Shown here piece by piece: positions 54,319-63,706 of a DNA stretch of 64,000 nucleotides. Made by a program: the position numbers and the translations under genes. The stretch comes from Prevotella sp. UBA5387 (GTDB taxonomy: Bacteria > Bacteroidota > Bacteroidia > Bacteroidales > Bacteroidaceae), in the NCBI GenBank assembly GCA_002407775.1, contig DHOP01000005.1, positions 1 to 64,000 of the forward strand. The letters run 5' to 3'. The first letter of the stretch is position 1, and every line of letters begins with the position of its first letter. The notes beneath the pieces were generated by a model. That model searched no databases. It had not been told where the DNA came from and saw only the letters and a program-made list of their open reading frames with translations.

Positions 54319-57270
54319 ATGAAAAAGAATCTCCTCTTGAGCTCACTAATGCTCTGGATCATGATCCTAAATGCCAAGCCTAACTTCACAAGTGGTACCC
54401 AATACCAAATCACTTGCAGCCAGTATGCTACTGGATGCGTGGTAGATGGCAACAGTTTTGGGCAAGCAACTCCCATCTATTTCAACACTACAGCTACCAC
54501 AGACAAAGCCAGCTATTGGCTCTTCAACGAGGTGGAAGAAGGGAAATACACCATCCAGAATGCTGCTACACTTCAGTATGTAACTTATGATGGTGAGCGC
54601 ATTGAGGCCTACAAACGTTATGTTCGCATGGATAGTCAGCTCCAGGGCAACGCTTCGCTATGGACGATTACTCTTAACAATGGCACCAATTACGTCATTC
54701 GTAACGTCCAAAACACAGATCAACTCTGGGATGTACGCGCTGACAGTTATATTGTGGGAACTTACTCGAGTACCACGGCAAGCGCAAACCAGCTGTTTTC
54801 TTTCCACAATGCCGGTGGCACTACGGTACAAGAGTACAAAGCCCCCTTAGTTGGCGAGACCGCCATTAAGGTGGATTTGTGGTTGGAAGGCTCCATGAGC
54901 GATACCGGAGGTTGGGATAATCAAAGCTTTTGGGTAAACAATAATGGCAATTATACCAACGGAACGGCTAATGTCACTGCTCCTTTCATTGAGAATTGGC
55001 ACGACAAATCGAGTGGCGGACTGGCCGACAGCCACTTGCTTCAGACCATGACCAACCTACCCAATGGTAGTTACACCGTTTCAGCAGACTTCATTGCTTC
55101 CGACCAAACAGGACGTTACAGGCCAGAAGGAACCTACTTTGTTGCTAATTCGGGTAAGGTATGGGTGAGTACTTCCGATGGAGTTCCTCTGCATTATAAC
55201 CAGACAATTACCATAACCGATGGCAAATTGACGACTGGCGTTAGCTTAGAGAGCACTAATTGCAACTGGGTCGCCATAGACAATCTGCATATATTCTTCA
55301 ATGGAACAAAAGCAGAACTGATTGCAGGGGAGCGTGCCAAGGTACTAGCTGACCTTCAGCAATACTTCGACAATGCAACCATCAACCACAACTTGGACTC
55401 CATTGCCGCTACCCAAACTGATACCTTGTTGCTATTTGAGGCGATGGAGACCTACAGGAAAAAGGCATCAACTCAGCCCGGAGTTGGCCCTATTGAACAT
55501 TGTCTCAGCAATCTCATCATAGGGCAACATGGCATTGTATACGATAACATGTACAATATCTACATGGAGACCATTCCCGATGCGAATTTCGGGAACGACT
55601 TCGTCGCCCAAATCAGCTACACGCAAAAGCCTGGTTACGGGTTGTTGAATATCGATGGACAACCCGTTGCTTCTGGCGAAAGTTACACCTTCAAGAATGT
55701 TGGCGCACTAACGACCTATACATTAAGCGTCACTGACAGCCTGGGTGAAGTAGTAAGTTCCAAGCTTACCTTCACCAATCTGCCTATCGTGCAGCTCTAT
55801 GGCAATTTTGGCAACGACTATACCGATGGACTATGTCGCGTTTACGAGCCTGCCAATGCCAATCCCGAATTATTGTTTGCCAAAGCGAAATGGCGTGGAG
55901 GAATTACCAATAACCCTGATAAGCACAAGCGAAACTATCACGTAAAGTTCTTGGATGCAAGTGGAAATAGTATGGATCAGAAGTTCTTTGGCCTCCGCAA
56001 CGACAATAACTGGATATTGGAGGCATGCCAAGTGGATATGAGCCGCATTCGCAATCGTGTACTTACAGATCTCTGGAACGACTTCGCCACCAAACCCTAT
56101 TACTTCGACAAGGAGCCCAAAGCACTGGCCGGCACTCGAGGCAACTTCGTGGAGCTGTTGCTCAACGGCAAATACGTAGGCATTTACAGCATGACGGAGA
56201 ACGTCGATCGCAAGCAGATGAAGCTGAAGAAATACGATGAGACCACCTCGACCCAACACGGATTGCTATGGAAGGCTTCAGAATGGTCTTATGAAGTGTT
56301 TATGGGGCATGAATCCAACAGTAACTATTACCCTGCTCACTCGCCTTCCAACTATGACAATAAGAGTGAGACTTGGAGTACTTATGAGAGCAAATACCCC
56401 GACATTGATGACTATGGTGTATCTGATTGGGAACCCCTTTGGAAAGCCATTAATTTCGTCTGCACTTCTACCGACAACGTGTTCAGCCAGCAGTTCACCA
56501 CCTATTTCGACTATCCCGTTATCCGTGATTACTACATTCTCATGGAGTCCATTCTGGCAACTGACAACCATGGGAAGAATCTCTTCCTCGGCACATATGA
56601 CAGACAGACCGATCAGAAGCTCACACTCGCCGTCTGGGATATGGATGCCTCTGTGGGACAGCGTTGGTCAGACGCGTTTTATCACAACACTACCCTGATG
56701 AGCCCCGAGCGCGACTATTCTGAATTCATCACCAACGAAGAGCATGGCGACTTCAATCTGTTCCGTCGTATGCGTGCCACCAACTGCAATAACTTCAACG
56801 AGGATGTGCGACAGCGCTATGCAGCCTTGAGGAAAACCTATCTAAGCACTGAGAATTTTATCGGTCGTTTCAATGCCTACTTCGACCTGTTCAAGCGTAG
56901 TGGTGCAGATGTCCGTGAGTCACGACGTTGGAGCGGAGACACAGACATCTCTGGATTAACACTTAATTTCGACATCGAAAGAGCCTATATCTCCAATTGG
57001 ATCACCCGTCGCCTGAATTATCTCGATAATACTAGGTTCAAGATTGGTGAGTTGTCAGGCATAGAGAGAACCAATGCTGATACATCATTCAGTGTTAACG
57101 TCTATGGCAAAGAGCTCATCATCACATCCAATAAGCCGCTCGTGGTAAACATATATGCCATCGATGGAACTCTAGTACGCACCGAACAGGTGACTATTGG
57201 CGTGAATACCGTTAGTGGCCTGCCATCGGGTATCTATGTCGTAGGTCAACAAAAGGTAGTCATTCGATAG
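54319..57270 (+). CDS. secreted CotH-kinase-family protein with C-terminal sorting tail
   Basis: A 983-residue exported protein with a signal peptide (MKKNLLLSSLMLWIMILNA). Residues about 25-165 look like a ricin-type or similar beta-trefoil segment (YQITCSQYATGCVVDG). Residues about 180-330 resemble a galactose-binding-like module. The CotH domain runs about 490-800: AKWRGGITNNPDKHKRNYHV, FGLRNDNNWILEA, RGNFVELLLNGKYVGIY, and the metal and catalytic segment LAVWDMDASVGQRWSD. CotH proteins are atypical kinases in spore coat formers; in Bacteroidetes the substrate is unknown. The tail PSGIYVVGQQKVVIR matches the other secreted proteins here. Confidence 0.88.
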   Translation: MKKNLLLSSLMLWIMILNAKPNFTSGTQYQITCSQYATGCVVDGNSFGQATPIYFNTTATTDKASYWLFNEVEEGKYTIQNAATLQYVTYDGERIEAYKRYVRMDSQLQGNASLWTITLNNGTNYVIRNVQNTDQLWDVRADSYIVGTYSSTTASANQLFSFHNAGGTTVQEYKAPLVGETAIKVDLWLEGSMSDTGGWDNQSFWVNNNGNYTNGTANVTAPFIENWHDKSSGGLADSHLLQTMTNLPNGSYTVSADFIASDQTGRYRPEGTYFVANSGKVWVSTSDGVPLHYNQTITITDGKLTTGVSLESTNCNWVAIDNLHIFFNGTKAELIAGERAKVLADLQQYFDNATINHNLDSIAATQTDTLLLFEAMETYRKKASTQPGVGPIEHCLSNLIIGQHGIVYDNMYNIYMETIPDANFGNDFVAQISYTQKPGYGLLNIDGQPVASGESYTFKNVGALTTYTLSVTDSLGEVVSSKLTFTNLPIVQLYGNFGNDYTDGLCRVYEPANANPELLFAKAKWRGGITNNPDKHKRNYHVKFLDASGNSMDQKFFGLRNDNNWILEACQVDMSRIRNRVLTDLWNDFATKPYYFDKEPKALAGTRGNFVELLLNGKYVGIYSMTENVDRKQMKLKKYDETTSTQHGLLWKASEWSYEVFMGHESNSNYYPAHSPSNYDNKSETWSTYESKYPDIDDYGVSDWEPLWKAINFVCTSTDNVFSQQFTTYFDYPVIRDYYILMESILATDNHGKNLFLGTYDRQTDQKLTLAVWDMDASVGQRWSDAFYHNTTLMSPERDYSEFITNEEHGDFNLFRRMRATNCNNFNEDVRQRYAALRKTYLSTENFIGRFNAYFDLFKRSGADVRESRRWSGDTDISGLTLNFDIERAYISNWITRRLNYLDNTRFKIGELSGIERTNADTSFSVNVYGKELIITSNKPLVVNIYAIDGTLVRTEQVTIGVNTVSGLPSGIYVVGQQKVVIR

Positions 57271-57336
57271 TTCATGACTGTTCGATGGGACAAGGGCGGC
57301 TCACCCACCCTACCCTTCCACACAATCTATTATTTA

Positions 57337-57368
57337 GGGAAACACCTATAATTGAATAGGTGTTCCCC
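57337..57368 (+). terminator. hairpin after the CotH gene
   Basis: GGGAAACACCTA (57337-57348) pairs with TAGGTGTTCCCC (57357-57368), 11 of 12 pairs, with an 8-nt loop. No T-run follows, so it may be a barrier or RNA-stability element. Confidence 0.5.
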
Positions 57369-57393
57369 ACTGGTTAGGCTTCTTCATAATGCT

Positions 57394-57401
57394 TATATTT
57401 G
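57394..57401 (+). promoter_or_regulatory. -7 box of the outer-membrane barrel gene
   Basis: TATATTTG matches TAnnTTTG, 25 bp before the ATG. Confidence 0.55.
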
Positions 57402-57426
57402 CCGAAAGGTTTTAAATTAGAGCGTT

Positions 57427-58134
57427 ATGAAGAAGTTTTTATTATCCAGCCTCGCACTACTTGCTGTCGTTACAACTTCGGCACAATACTATCCGAACGG
57501 ACGACCAATACCTCCTCGTCATCGTAACGTTTACTATGGCCGTACCTCGAACTATTACAGAACCAATACCTATCCTCGCTATGGTAACACCTACTACGGT
57601 ATACGGATTGGCCTCGGTCTAAGTACGGTTAACTCTGACGCCCTTGCACTAGATGCCAACTCACCCCGCACTGGCCTTAACATTGGCGTAGCGGTAGGAA
57701 CGCAACTCACCCCTGCTGCACCACTTTTTGTGGAATCGGGACTTTATTACACCGAGAAAGGTGGGAAAAGCACCTACAACAACCAAGATTTCACCTACCA
57801 GCTCAACTATCTTGAGCTACCGGTAGTTCTGAAATATAAAGCTTATGCAGCGCCAGGAATGACCATTGAGCCTTTCGTTGGTGGCTATGCTTCAGTAGGG
57901 GTCGGTGGTAATATCAAGGACTATAGCGACAGACAAGCCTATTCCAGCTTCTCATCCAACGATCCAAACAGTTTCCGTCGACTCGATGCAGGCATCAAAC
58001 TGGGTGTAGGCGCAAGTTTTCGCATGCTCTACTTAGAAGCTAGTTACGATATCGGACTAGCCAATGTGGGACACTACCAGTTTGAAGACACAAGAACAGG
58101 ATGTCTCAATCTTAACCTCGGCTTCAACTTTTAA
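57427..58134 (+). CDS. outer-membrane beta-barrel protein
   Basis: A 235-residue protein with a signal peptide (MKKFLLSSLALLAVVTTSAQ), a Tyr/Arg/Asn-rich segment (residues 21-60) and then alternating hydrophobic strands with Tyr and Gly, ending in LNLNLGFNF, the aromatic C-terminal residue expected for a barrel. Segments such as SGLYYTEKGGKSTYNNQ followed by DFTYQLNYLELPVVLKYK resemble PorT-like or outer-membrane-beta-barrel families of Bacteroidetes. No specific role can be given. Confidence 0.85.
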   Translation: MKKFLLSSLALLAVVTTSAQYYPNGRPIPPRHRNVYYGRTSNYYRTNTYPRYGNTYYGIRIGLGLSTVNSDALALDANSPRTGLNIGVAVGTQLTPAAPLFVESGLYYTEKGGKSTYNNQDFTYQLNYLELPVVLKYKAYAAPGMTIEPFVGGYASVGVGGNIKDYSDRQAYSSFSSNDPNSFRRLDAGIKLGVGASFRMLYLEASYDIGLANVGHYQFEDTRTGCLNLNLGFNF

Positions 58135-58158
58135 TTAGATAAATTGTTATTATTGGGA

Positions 58159-58199
58159 AAAAGGTAGCATCTTTCGATAGGATGCTACCTTTTCTTTTG
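58159..58199 (+). terminator. intrinsic terminator of the barrel gene
   Basis: AAAAGGTAGCATC (58159-58171) pairs with GATGCTACCTTTT (58181-58193), perfect 13-bp stem with a 9-nt loop, followed by CTTTTG. Confidence 0.8.
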
Positions 58200-58225
58200 C
58201 CTCCCAATTCGACACCCTTCGTATT

Positions 58226-58313
58226 GTGATTCAAATTGAATTACTGAGTGAATCAAATTGAATCAGTGAGTAAATCAAATTGATTCACAACGTGATTCAA
58301 TTTGATTCACTAC
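58226..58313. repeat. 22-bp-period dyad array, locus E (4 units)
   Basis: Four 22-bp units of the dyad family with linkers TGA-type, AAC and TAC. It lies 3' of the barrel gene, after its terminator, in a 719-bp gap. The rest of that gap is very AT-rich and holds TATCTTTG boxes at 58718-58725 and 58826-58833; no gene was seen. Confidence 0.85.
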
Positions 58314-58825
58314 GCCAAAAAGCATGAATCGCAAGCTCAATCAATAACAATAGCATTCAGCACTGAATCTTTTTAAACATAATCATAAAATTAATTATCT
58401 TTATTCTTATTGTAATTAATTGTTTTTTAGCTATTTAATAATACATAACCCTCAAATATAAATAAAATTATCTTTACACTTTTTTGTCGCAGTTTCGGAT
58501 GGATTTGGATGTATTTCATGAAATTAGTGCCCTAAAAATAACAAACCACTCTACCCTACCGAGTGACTCTGAAGACTACAATCCAACCCACAAACATTTG
58601 AAATAGTTCGTTAGTCTTCTTTCAACAAAAACTATTATAGAAACAGATAAAAGCCATCGAATGACTGACAGAGATAAAAACAAATCGTTCAGTTGGTTTT
58701 TGATTCCCTTTCCTTATTATCTTTGATAGTGAAAATTTAACTGCAAAGACATTGTGCTCAGAGCAAAAATACAAAACTGAAGTACAAAAACAACCTCGTT
58801 CTTAGCCACAAAGCAGAAAAATACA

Positions 58826-58833
58826 TATCTTTG
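58826..58833 (+). promoter_or_regulatory. -7 box of the S9 peptidase gene
   Basis: TATCTTTG matches TAnnTTTG, 20 bp before the ATG. A second TATCTTTG at 58718-58725 could be an alternative promoter with a 130-nt leader. Confidence 0.55.
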
Positions 58834-58853
58834 CAAGAATCAAAACAATAACA

Positions 58854-60995
58854 ATGAAGAAAACATTCATATTATCCCTTGCCATGCTTGCAGCATTGCC
58901 ATCCATGGCTCAAAAGCGCGCCTTCACGTTGGAAGACGTGTATCGCGTAAAATATGTATCCTCTCCCGCTGTTTCATCCAATGGAACGCTGGCCTATTCC
59001 ACTACCCGCCAAGAGCTCAAGGTACAAAAAAGCTACAGCAACATCATGTTGCTGGCACCACAGGGCAAAGGTGTTGCAGGTATGACCAACGGCAAGACCA
59101 CCGCTGTTACGACCGATGGCAAGAGCTTTTCACCATTTTGGTCGCAAGATGGAACAAGCCTCTACTACTCTTCTTATGCCGACGGCACAACACAGATCTA
59201 TCGCTATGCCAATGGTAAATCAGAGAAAATTACTGATTATTCTTTAGGTGTACAAGGGGCTGAGCTATCACCAGGCGGAAACCTCATTGCCTTTGCTGCA
59301 CAAGTTATACCGGAGATCGGTGGGGCAGATGGCAAGGCCAATAAAGATGCCTTCGACAAAAAGTCCAAGAATCCGATTCAGGCACACATTGCAGACGAAC
59401 TCTTTATGCGCCACTGGACAGAGTATCAAGATGGAAAGTATTGGCATATCATCGTCTATAACATCAAGAACAAGACCTATACTGACGTTACTCCGGGTCG
59501 TTACGATAGTCCAGTATTCTCACCCAATGGTCCTTCGGGCATCGCTTTCTCGCCCGACTCCAAGGAACTCTGCTACCTGAGCAATCACGATAAGCATCCT
59601 GAAGCCTCTACCAACTGCGACCTCTGGACAGTTCCTGTAACTGGTGGCGAAGCAAAAAATCTTACCGCTGATAACAAGGCTTGGGACGGCAGTCCACAGT
59701 ATTCGCCAGATGGACGTTACATAGCCTATCGTTTTCAGCGCACCCCAAGCTATGAATCAGATCGCTTCATCCTTGGTCTCATTGATCGTCAGACAGGTGA
59801 CAAGACTGTGCTCACAGAGCAATTTGACAACTGGGTGGACGACTATAAGTGGGCTAGCGACTCACGTAGCATCTATTTCTTAGGCGAAGTACGAGGCTAT
59901 CAACCACTATACCAGATACAATTGAAGGATAAGAAGATTACCAAGCTTATCGGTGACCGTGCCATTGGAAGTTTCGACTTCGATAAAAATGGCAACTTCT
60001 ATTATACCTGGACATCCACAGGAAAACTAGGCGAACTATATATGGCTAAGCCAAACGGCAAAACCACTTCACGCGCTGACGTGCCAGGAGTTAATCGCCG
60101 CAACGTACTGACTGAGACACAGCTCACCCATGTGAATGACAGCATGATGGCAGCAGTCGACCTACGACCATCCGAAGCAATGTGGGTTGTTGGTGCTAAC
60201 GGAGATAGCGTAGAAGTCTTTGTTGTGAAGCCTCATGATTTCGATCCTTCAAAGAAATATCCACTCGTCATCAACGTACACGGTGGACCACAGATGCAAT
60301 GGATGGACAGCTATCGTCCAGACTGGCAAGTTTATCCTGGAGCTGGCTACGTTGTCGCTTATCCCAATCCTCACGGATCAACAGGATACGGTCAACAGTT
60401 CTGCCTTGATATCAGTGGCTCCTGGGGTGGCAAACCTTATGAAGATGTGATGCGTGTCACCGACATGCTCGAAAAGCTTCCTTACGTTGATGCCGACCGC
60501 ATGGGTGCCATGGGATGGAGTTATGGCGGATACTTCATGAACTGGCTTCAAGGTCAGACCAAACGCTTTAAGTGCCTTGCCTCAATGATGGGTCTGTTCG
60601 ATTTGCAGTCCATGTGGGGTAGCACAGAGGAACTTTGGTTCCCCAATTTTGAGCTGAACGGTCAGCCATGGAACTCATCTTTGTATAAGAAATGGAGTCC
60701 ATCTGAATATGTGAAGAATTTTTCAACACCGACACTCATCATCACCGGTGAGCGCGACTATCGTGTGTCTTACAACCAAAGCCTTGCATACTTCACGACA
60801 CTGCAGACTCTTGGCATACCGAGTCGACTCATCATCTTCGACAACGACGGGCATTGGCCAAGTTCTTTAAAGTCTATGCCACTTTACTATAATGCCCATT
60901 TGGAGTGGTTCCACAAGTACCTCGGCGGAGCTCCAGCACCATGGGACAGCAAGAAAATGGTCATGGGAAGCCCCTATGACTGCGATGCCAAGTAA
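58854..60995 (+). CDS. exported S9-family peptidase, DPP5-like
   Basis: A 713-residue serine peptidase with a signal peptide (MKKTFILSLAMLAALPSMAQ). The N-terminal half is a beta-propeller with repeated strand blocks (FSPDSKELCYLSNHD, YSPDGRYIAYRFQ). The C-terminal alpha/beta hydrolase has the nucleophile in GWSYGGYFMNWL (Ser near 559), an Asp in GERDYRVSYN and the His in DNDGHWPSS. Layout and exported form fit DPP5-like or acylaminoacyl-peptidase-like enzymes that remove N-terminal dipeptides for peptide use in the periplasm. Its 3' terminator lies about 130 bp downstream. Confidence 0.95.
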   Translation: MKKTFILSLAMLAALPSMAQKRAFTLEDVYRVKYVSSPAVSSNGTLAYSTTRQELKVQKSYSNIMLLAPQGKGVAGMTNGKTTAVTTDGKSFSPFWSQDGTSLYYSSYADGTTQIYRYANGKSEKITDYSLGVQGAELSPGGNLIAFAAQVIPEIGGADGKANKDAFDKKSKNPIQAHIADELFMRHWTEYQDGKYWHIIVYNIKNKTYTDVTPGRYDSPVFSPNGPSGIAFSPDSKELCYLSNHDKHPEASTNCDLWTVPVTGGEAKNLTADNKAWDGSPQYSPDGRYIAYRFQRTPSYESDRFILGLIDRQTGDKTVLTEQFDNWVDDYKWASDSRSIYFLGEVRGYQPLYQIQLKDKKITKLIGDRAIGSFDFDKNGNFYYTWTSTGKLGELYMAKPNGKTTSRADVPGVNRRNVLTETQLTHVNDSMMAAVDLRPSEAMWVVGANGDSVEVFVVKPHDFDPSKKYPLVINVHGGPQMQWMDSYRPDWQVYPGAGYVVAYPNPHGSTGYGQQFCLDISGSWGGKPYEDVMRVTDMLEKLPYVDADRMGAMGWSYGGYFMNWLQGQTKRFKCLASMMGLFDLQSMWGSTEELWFPNFELNGQPWNSSLYKKWSPSEYVKNFSTPTLIITGERDYRVSYNQSLAYFTTLQTLGIPSRLIIFDNDGHWPSSLKSMPLYYNAHLEWFHKYLGGAPAPWDSKKMVMGSPYDCDAK

Positions 60996-61125
60996 AAATT
61001 AGTAAAGAGACTTCATTTGTCAACATTGGCTGATACCCATAAAAATGAAGTAGGGTAGGGATCGAGCAGCTTGTCGTCCAACCCAATACACATTTCCTTA
61101 AGTTTGATAAGGCAGGTCTGAATAG

Positions 61126-61176
61126 GCCCTGAAAATGCGACGTTATCATTAATGCAATCGCACTTTCAGGGCTTTT
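61126..61176 (+). terminator. intrinsic terminator of the S9 peptidase gene
   Basis: GCCCTGAAAATGCGA (61126-61140) pairs with TCGCACTTTCAGGGC (61158-61172) with one mismatch and a 17-nt loop, followed by TTTT. It lies 130 bp after the stop codon. The remaining intergenic sequence to 61487 is AT-rich with no gene seen. Confidence 0.75.
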
Positions 61177-61452
61177 AGATGCTATTTTGATTCGCATCCC
61201 CGGCACTAGAATAGCGGATTGAAAGATGTCGTCACTTTATGGCTGATATTTGGAGATGAATAACCCTCACTATAATTCCATCTACCTCCAAATCATAGCA
61301 CCACTTTCAAGATTATTATTCGAAGAACTGTCTTTCCATTAACAAACAAAATGGAACGGACACGTTGTCCCTCTCATAATAGAATCAATGGGACACAATA
61401 TTCAAACCTATAAAAAAAAACATCAAAAATGGAGTGAGTCGGAATTTTAGCG

Positions 61453-61460
61453 TATCTTTG
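61453..61460 (+). promoter_or_regulatory. -7 box of the promoter before rpoN operon
   Basis: TATCTTTG matches TAnnTTTG, 27 bp before the ATG of the conserved hypothetical gene. Confidence 0.6.
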
Positions 61461-61487
61461 TACGTAACAAGCAAATGGTGAAACATT

Positions 61488-62144
61488 ATGGCAAATCGCG
61501 GATTATGGCATGATGAATACTGGCTTCCTCTCATGCAACTCTATTTGAAACGGCCTCAAGGCGTGAAGCCGATGTATAGTCGCAGGCTCGTCGACCTTGC
61601 CTTGGAACTGCACATCACACCGGAACAGCTTTACAAACAGATGTTTCGGTTACGACAACTGGATACACCACAAATTAAACAGTTGTGGGACAAGTACGCC
61701 AAAAGCCCTCGGAAGCTCAATCGTGAAGTGGACCGCCTTCGAAAGATGAGTGGCTTCGGCAAGCACGAGGAGTTCTATGCAGGTGTAGAGATCAATGAGT
61801 CATGGGAGCGAGACTTCAAGCCTATACCTGGCGCAGAAGGAGAAAATCCGCTCATGCCCATAAAAATTATCGTGATACTCGATCTCTATTTCCGCCTCGT
61901 TCCTGCCACGATGGTGCCAGAAACGCCAGAGATCAAGACCTTGGCCAAGCAGATTCGTTCCACCCCCGAGGAAGTCTCCGAGTTGATGGAGGTGTTCCGC
62001 TTCTGCGATCCATTGCTCTCTCACGAAGACATCATGATTCATCCATTGCTGACACCTTGCATGAAGGTGTGGAAACGATTTGGCAACGAGTCGCCCGAGA
62101 AGCTCGCCGCACTCGCCGCCCAACTAAAGGATTATTGGAAATAA
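61488..62144 (+). CDS. conserved hypothetical protein upstream of rpoN
   Basis: A 218-residue soluble, largely helical protein without signal peptide. It starts MANRGLWHDEYWLPLMQLYL and contains basic helices (YSRRLVDLALELHITPEQLY) that resemble a DNA- or RNA-binding architecture only weakly. It ends 24 bp before the rpoN ATG and is almost certainly cotranscribed with it. I recall similar proteins next to rpoN in other Bacteroidales but give no function. Confidence 0.9.
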   Translation: MANRGLWHDEYWLPLMQLYLKRPQGVKPMYSRRLVDLALELHITPEQLYKQMFRLRQLDTPQIKQLWDKYAKSPRKLNREVDRLRKMSGFGKHEEFYAGVEINESWERDFKPIPGAEGENPLMPIKIIVILDLYFRLVPATMVPETPEIKTLAKQIRSTPEEVSELMEVFRFCDPLLSHEDIMIHPLLTPCMKVWKRFGNESPEKLAALAAQLKDYWK

Positions 62145-62168
62145 AGGCCATTTGGCCTCTTAATAGCT

Positions 62169-63686
62169 ATGGCACAAAAGCTCATTCAGGCACAGACTCA
62201 ACAACAGGTGCAGCAGCAGCGCCTCTCGCAACAGCAGATGTTGCAGGTGAAACTGCTAGAGATGCCACTTGCTGAATTGGAGCAAAACGTGCTCACAGAG
62301 CTTGATGACAATCCGGCTCTTGAAGAAAAACGCGACGATATAGAAAGTCCAGACGAGGAGAGTGGGGGAGAAAGTGACGATGACTTCGGTAGCGACGACG
62401 AGCAATATGAGGAGAAAACAGAGCGCGAAGAGCGCGAGGAAGCCCTTGACAATGCCCTGGAAAGTCTAGGAAGCGATGACGAACTACCTTCACCCGATAT
62501 GCACATGGGCACTGCCAGAAACCCCGACGCCGACTATGAAGAGATCGTTTGGGGAGACACCAAGTCGTTCTACGACAAGCTGAAGGAACAGATGGGCGTC
62601 CTTCACCTGACCGACGAGCAAAGCGAGGTGATGGAATACCTCATCGGAACACTTGACAACGACGGGCTCTTGCGCAAGTCATTGGACGACATTGCCGATG
62701 AACTGGCCATCTATCACAACATCGATGTGACCGTAGACTTCGTCGAGGATATGCTCCGCATGCTACAAACCTTCGACCCTGCCGGAATCGGTGCACGGTC
62801 ACTACAGGAATGTCTGTTACTTCAGATTGCAAGACGATCAGATAGCAGGCTCAAAGAACTCATGCAAGCAGTCATTGCCGACCACTTCGAAGAGTTCACC
62901 CGAAAGCATTGGGACAAGATAACACAGTCCCTGCAACTCAACGATGAGCAAGCCTCCTTTGTTCGCAAGGAGATACGCAAGCTCAATCCCAAGCCCGGGG
63001 CTGCCCTTGGCGAGACCATGGGAAGAAACACTCAGCAGATCACTCCTGACTTTATCGTGGACACAGACGACGAGGGATACGTGTCATTCACTATCAGCCG
63101 CGGACGTATTCCCGACCTAAAGGTTTCGCCGCTGTTCAATGATATGGTCGTCAACTATAGGAGCAATCGGCATAACATGAATCGTCAGGAGAAAGAAGCT
63201 CTGCTTTTCGCCAAGGAAAAGGTGGAAAAAGCACAAGGCTTCATCGATGCCGTGAAACAGCGTAGACACACGCTATTTGTCACGATGAAGGCCATCATCG
63301 ATTGGCAGAAGAAGTTCTTTCAAGAAGGAGACGAGGCTGACCTCAGACCCATGATATTGAAAGACATCGCCGAGAAAACTGGTCTTGACATCTCGACCAT
63401 TTCCCGCGTAAGCAACATCAAATACGCGCAGACACGTTGGGGCACCTTTCCCCTACGTTTCTTCTTCACTGATAGTTATGTTACCGAGGATGGTACGGAG
63501 ATGTCCACGCGACGCATAAAACTGGCATTGAAGGAAGTTATCGAAAAGGAAGACAAGCAAAAGCCCTTGAGCGATGATGCCCTCACAAGCGAAATGAAAA
63601 AACGCGGTTACCCCATAGCACGACGCACGGTGGCTAAATATCGTGAACAACTCGGCATTCCCGTAGCAAGATTAAGACGTATATAA
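62169..63686 (+). CDS. rpoN: RNA polymerase sigma-54 factor
   Basis: A 505-residue sigma-54. Region I is the Gln- and Leu-rich N-terminus (LIQAQTQQQVQQQRLSQQQM), followed by the acidic region II (about residues 48-100). The core-binding domain spans about 120-260, the helix-turn-helix region about 380-425 (DIAEKTGLDISTISRVSNIK), and the RpoN box is present near the end as ARRTVAKYRE. It drives -24/-12 promoters with bacterial enhancer-binding proteins; none of these activators lies in the window. A candidate target sits upstream of uvrC. Confidence 0.97.
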   Translation: MAQKLIQAQTQQQVQQQRLSQQQMLQVKLLEMPLAELEQNVLTELDDNPALEEKRDDIESPDEESGGESDDDFGSDDEQYEEKTEREEREEALDNALESLGSDDELPSPDMHMGTARNPDADYEEIVWGDTKSFYDKLKEQMGVLHLTDEQSEVMEYLIGTLDNDGLLRKSLDDIADELAIYHNIDVTVDFVEDMLRMLQTFDPAGIGARSLQECLLLQIARRSDSRLKELMQAVIADHFEEFTRKHWDKITQSLQLNDEQASFVRKEIRKLNPKPGAALGETMGRNTQQITPDFIVDTDDEGYVSFTISRGRIPDLKVSPLFNDMVVNYRSNRHNMNRQEKEALLFAKEKVEKAQGFIDAVKQRRHTLFVTMKAIIDWQKKFFQEGDEADLRPMILKDIAEKTGLDISTISRVSNIKYAQTRWGTFPLRFFFTDSYVTEDGTEMSTRRIKLALKEVIEKEDKQKPLSDDALTSEMKKRGYPIARRTVAKYREQLGIPVARLRRI

Positions 63687-63706
63687 AGGTCAATAATGAC
63701 TTATCC

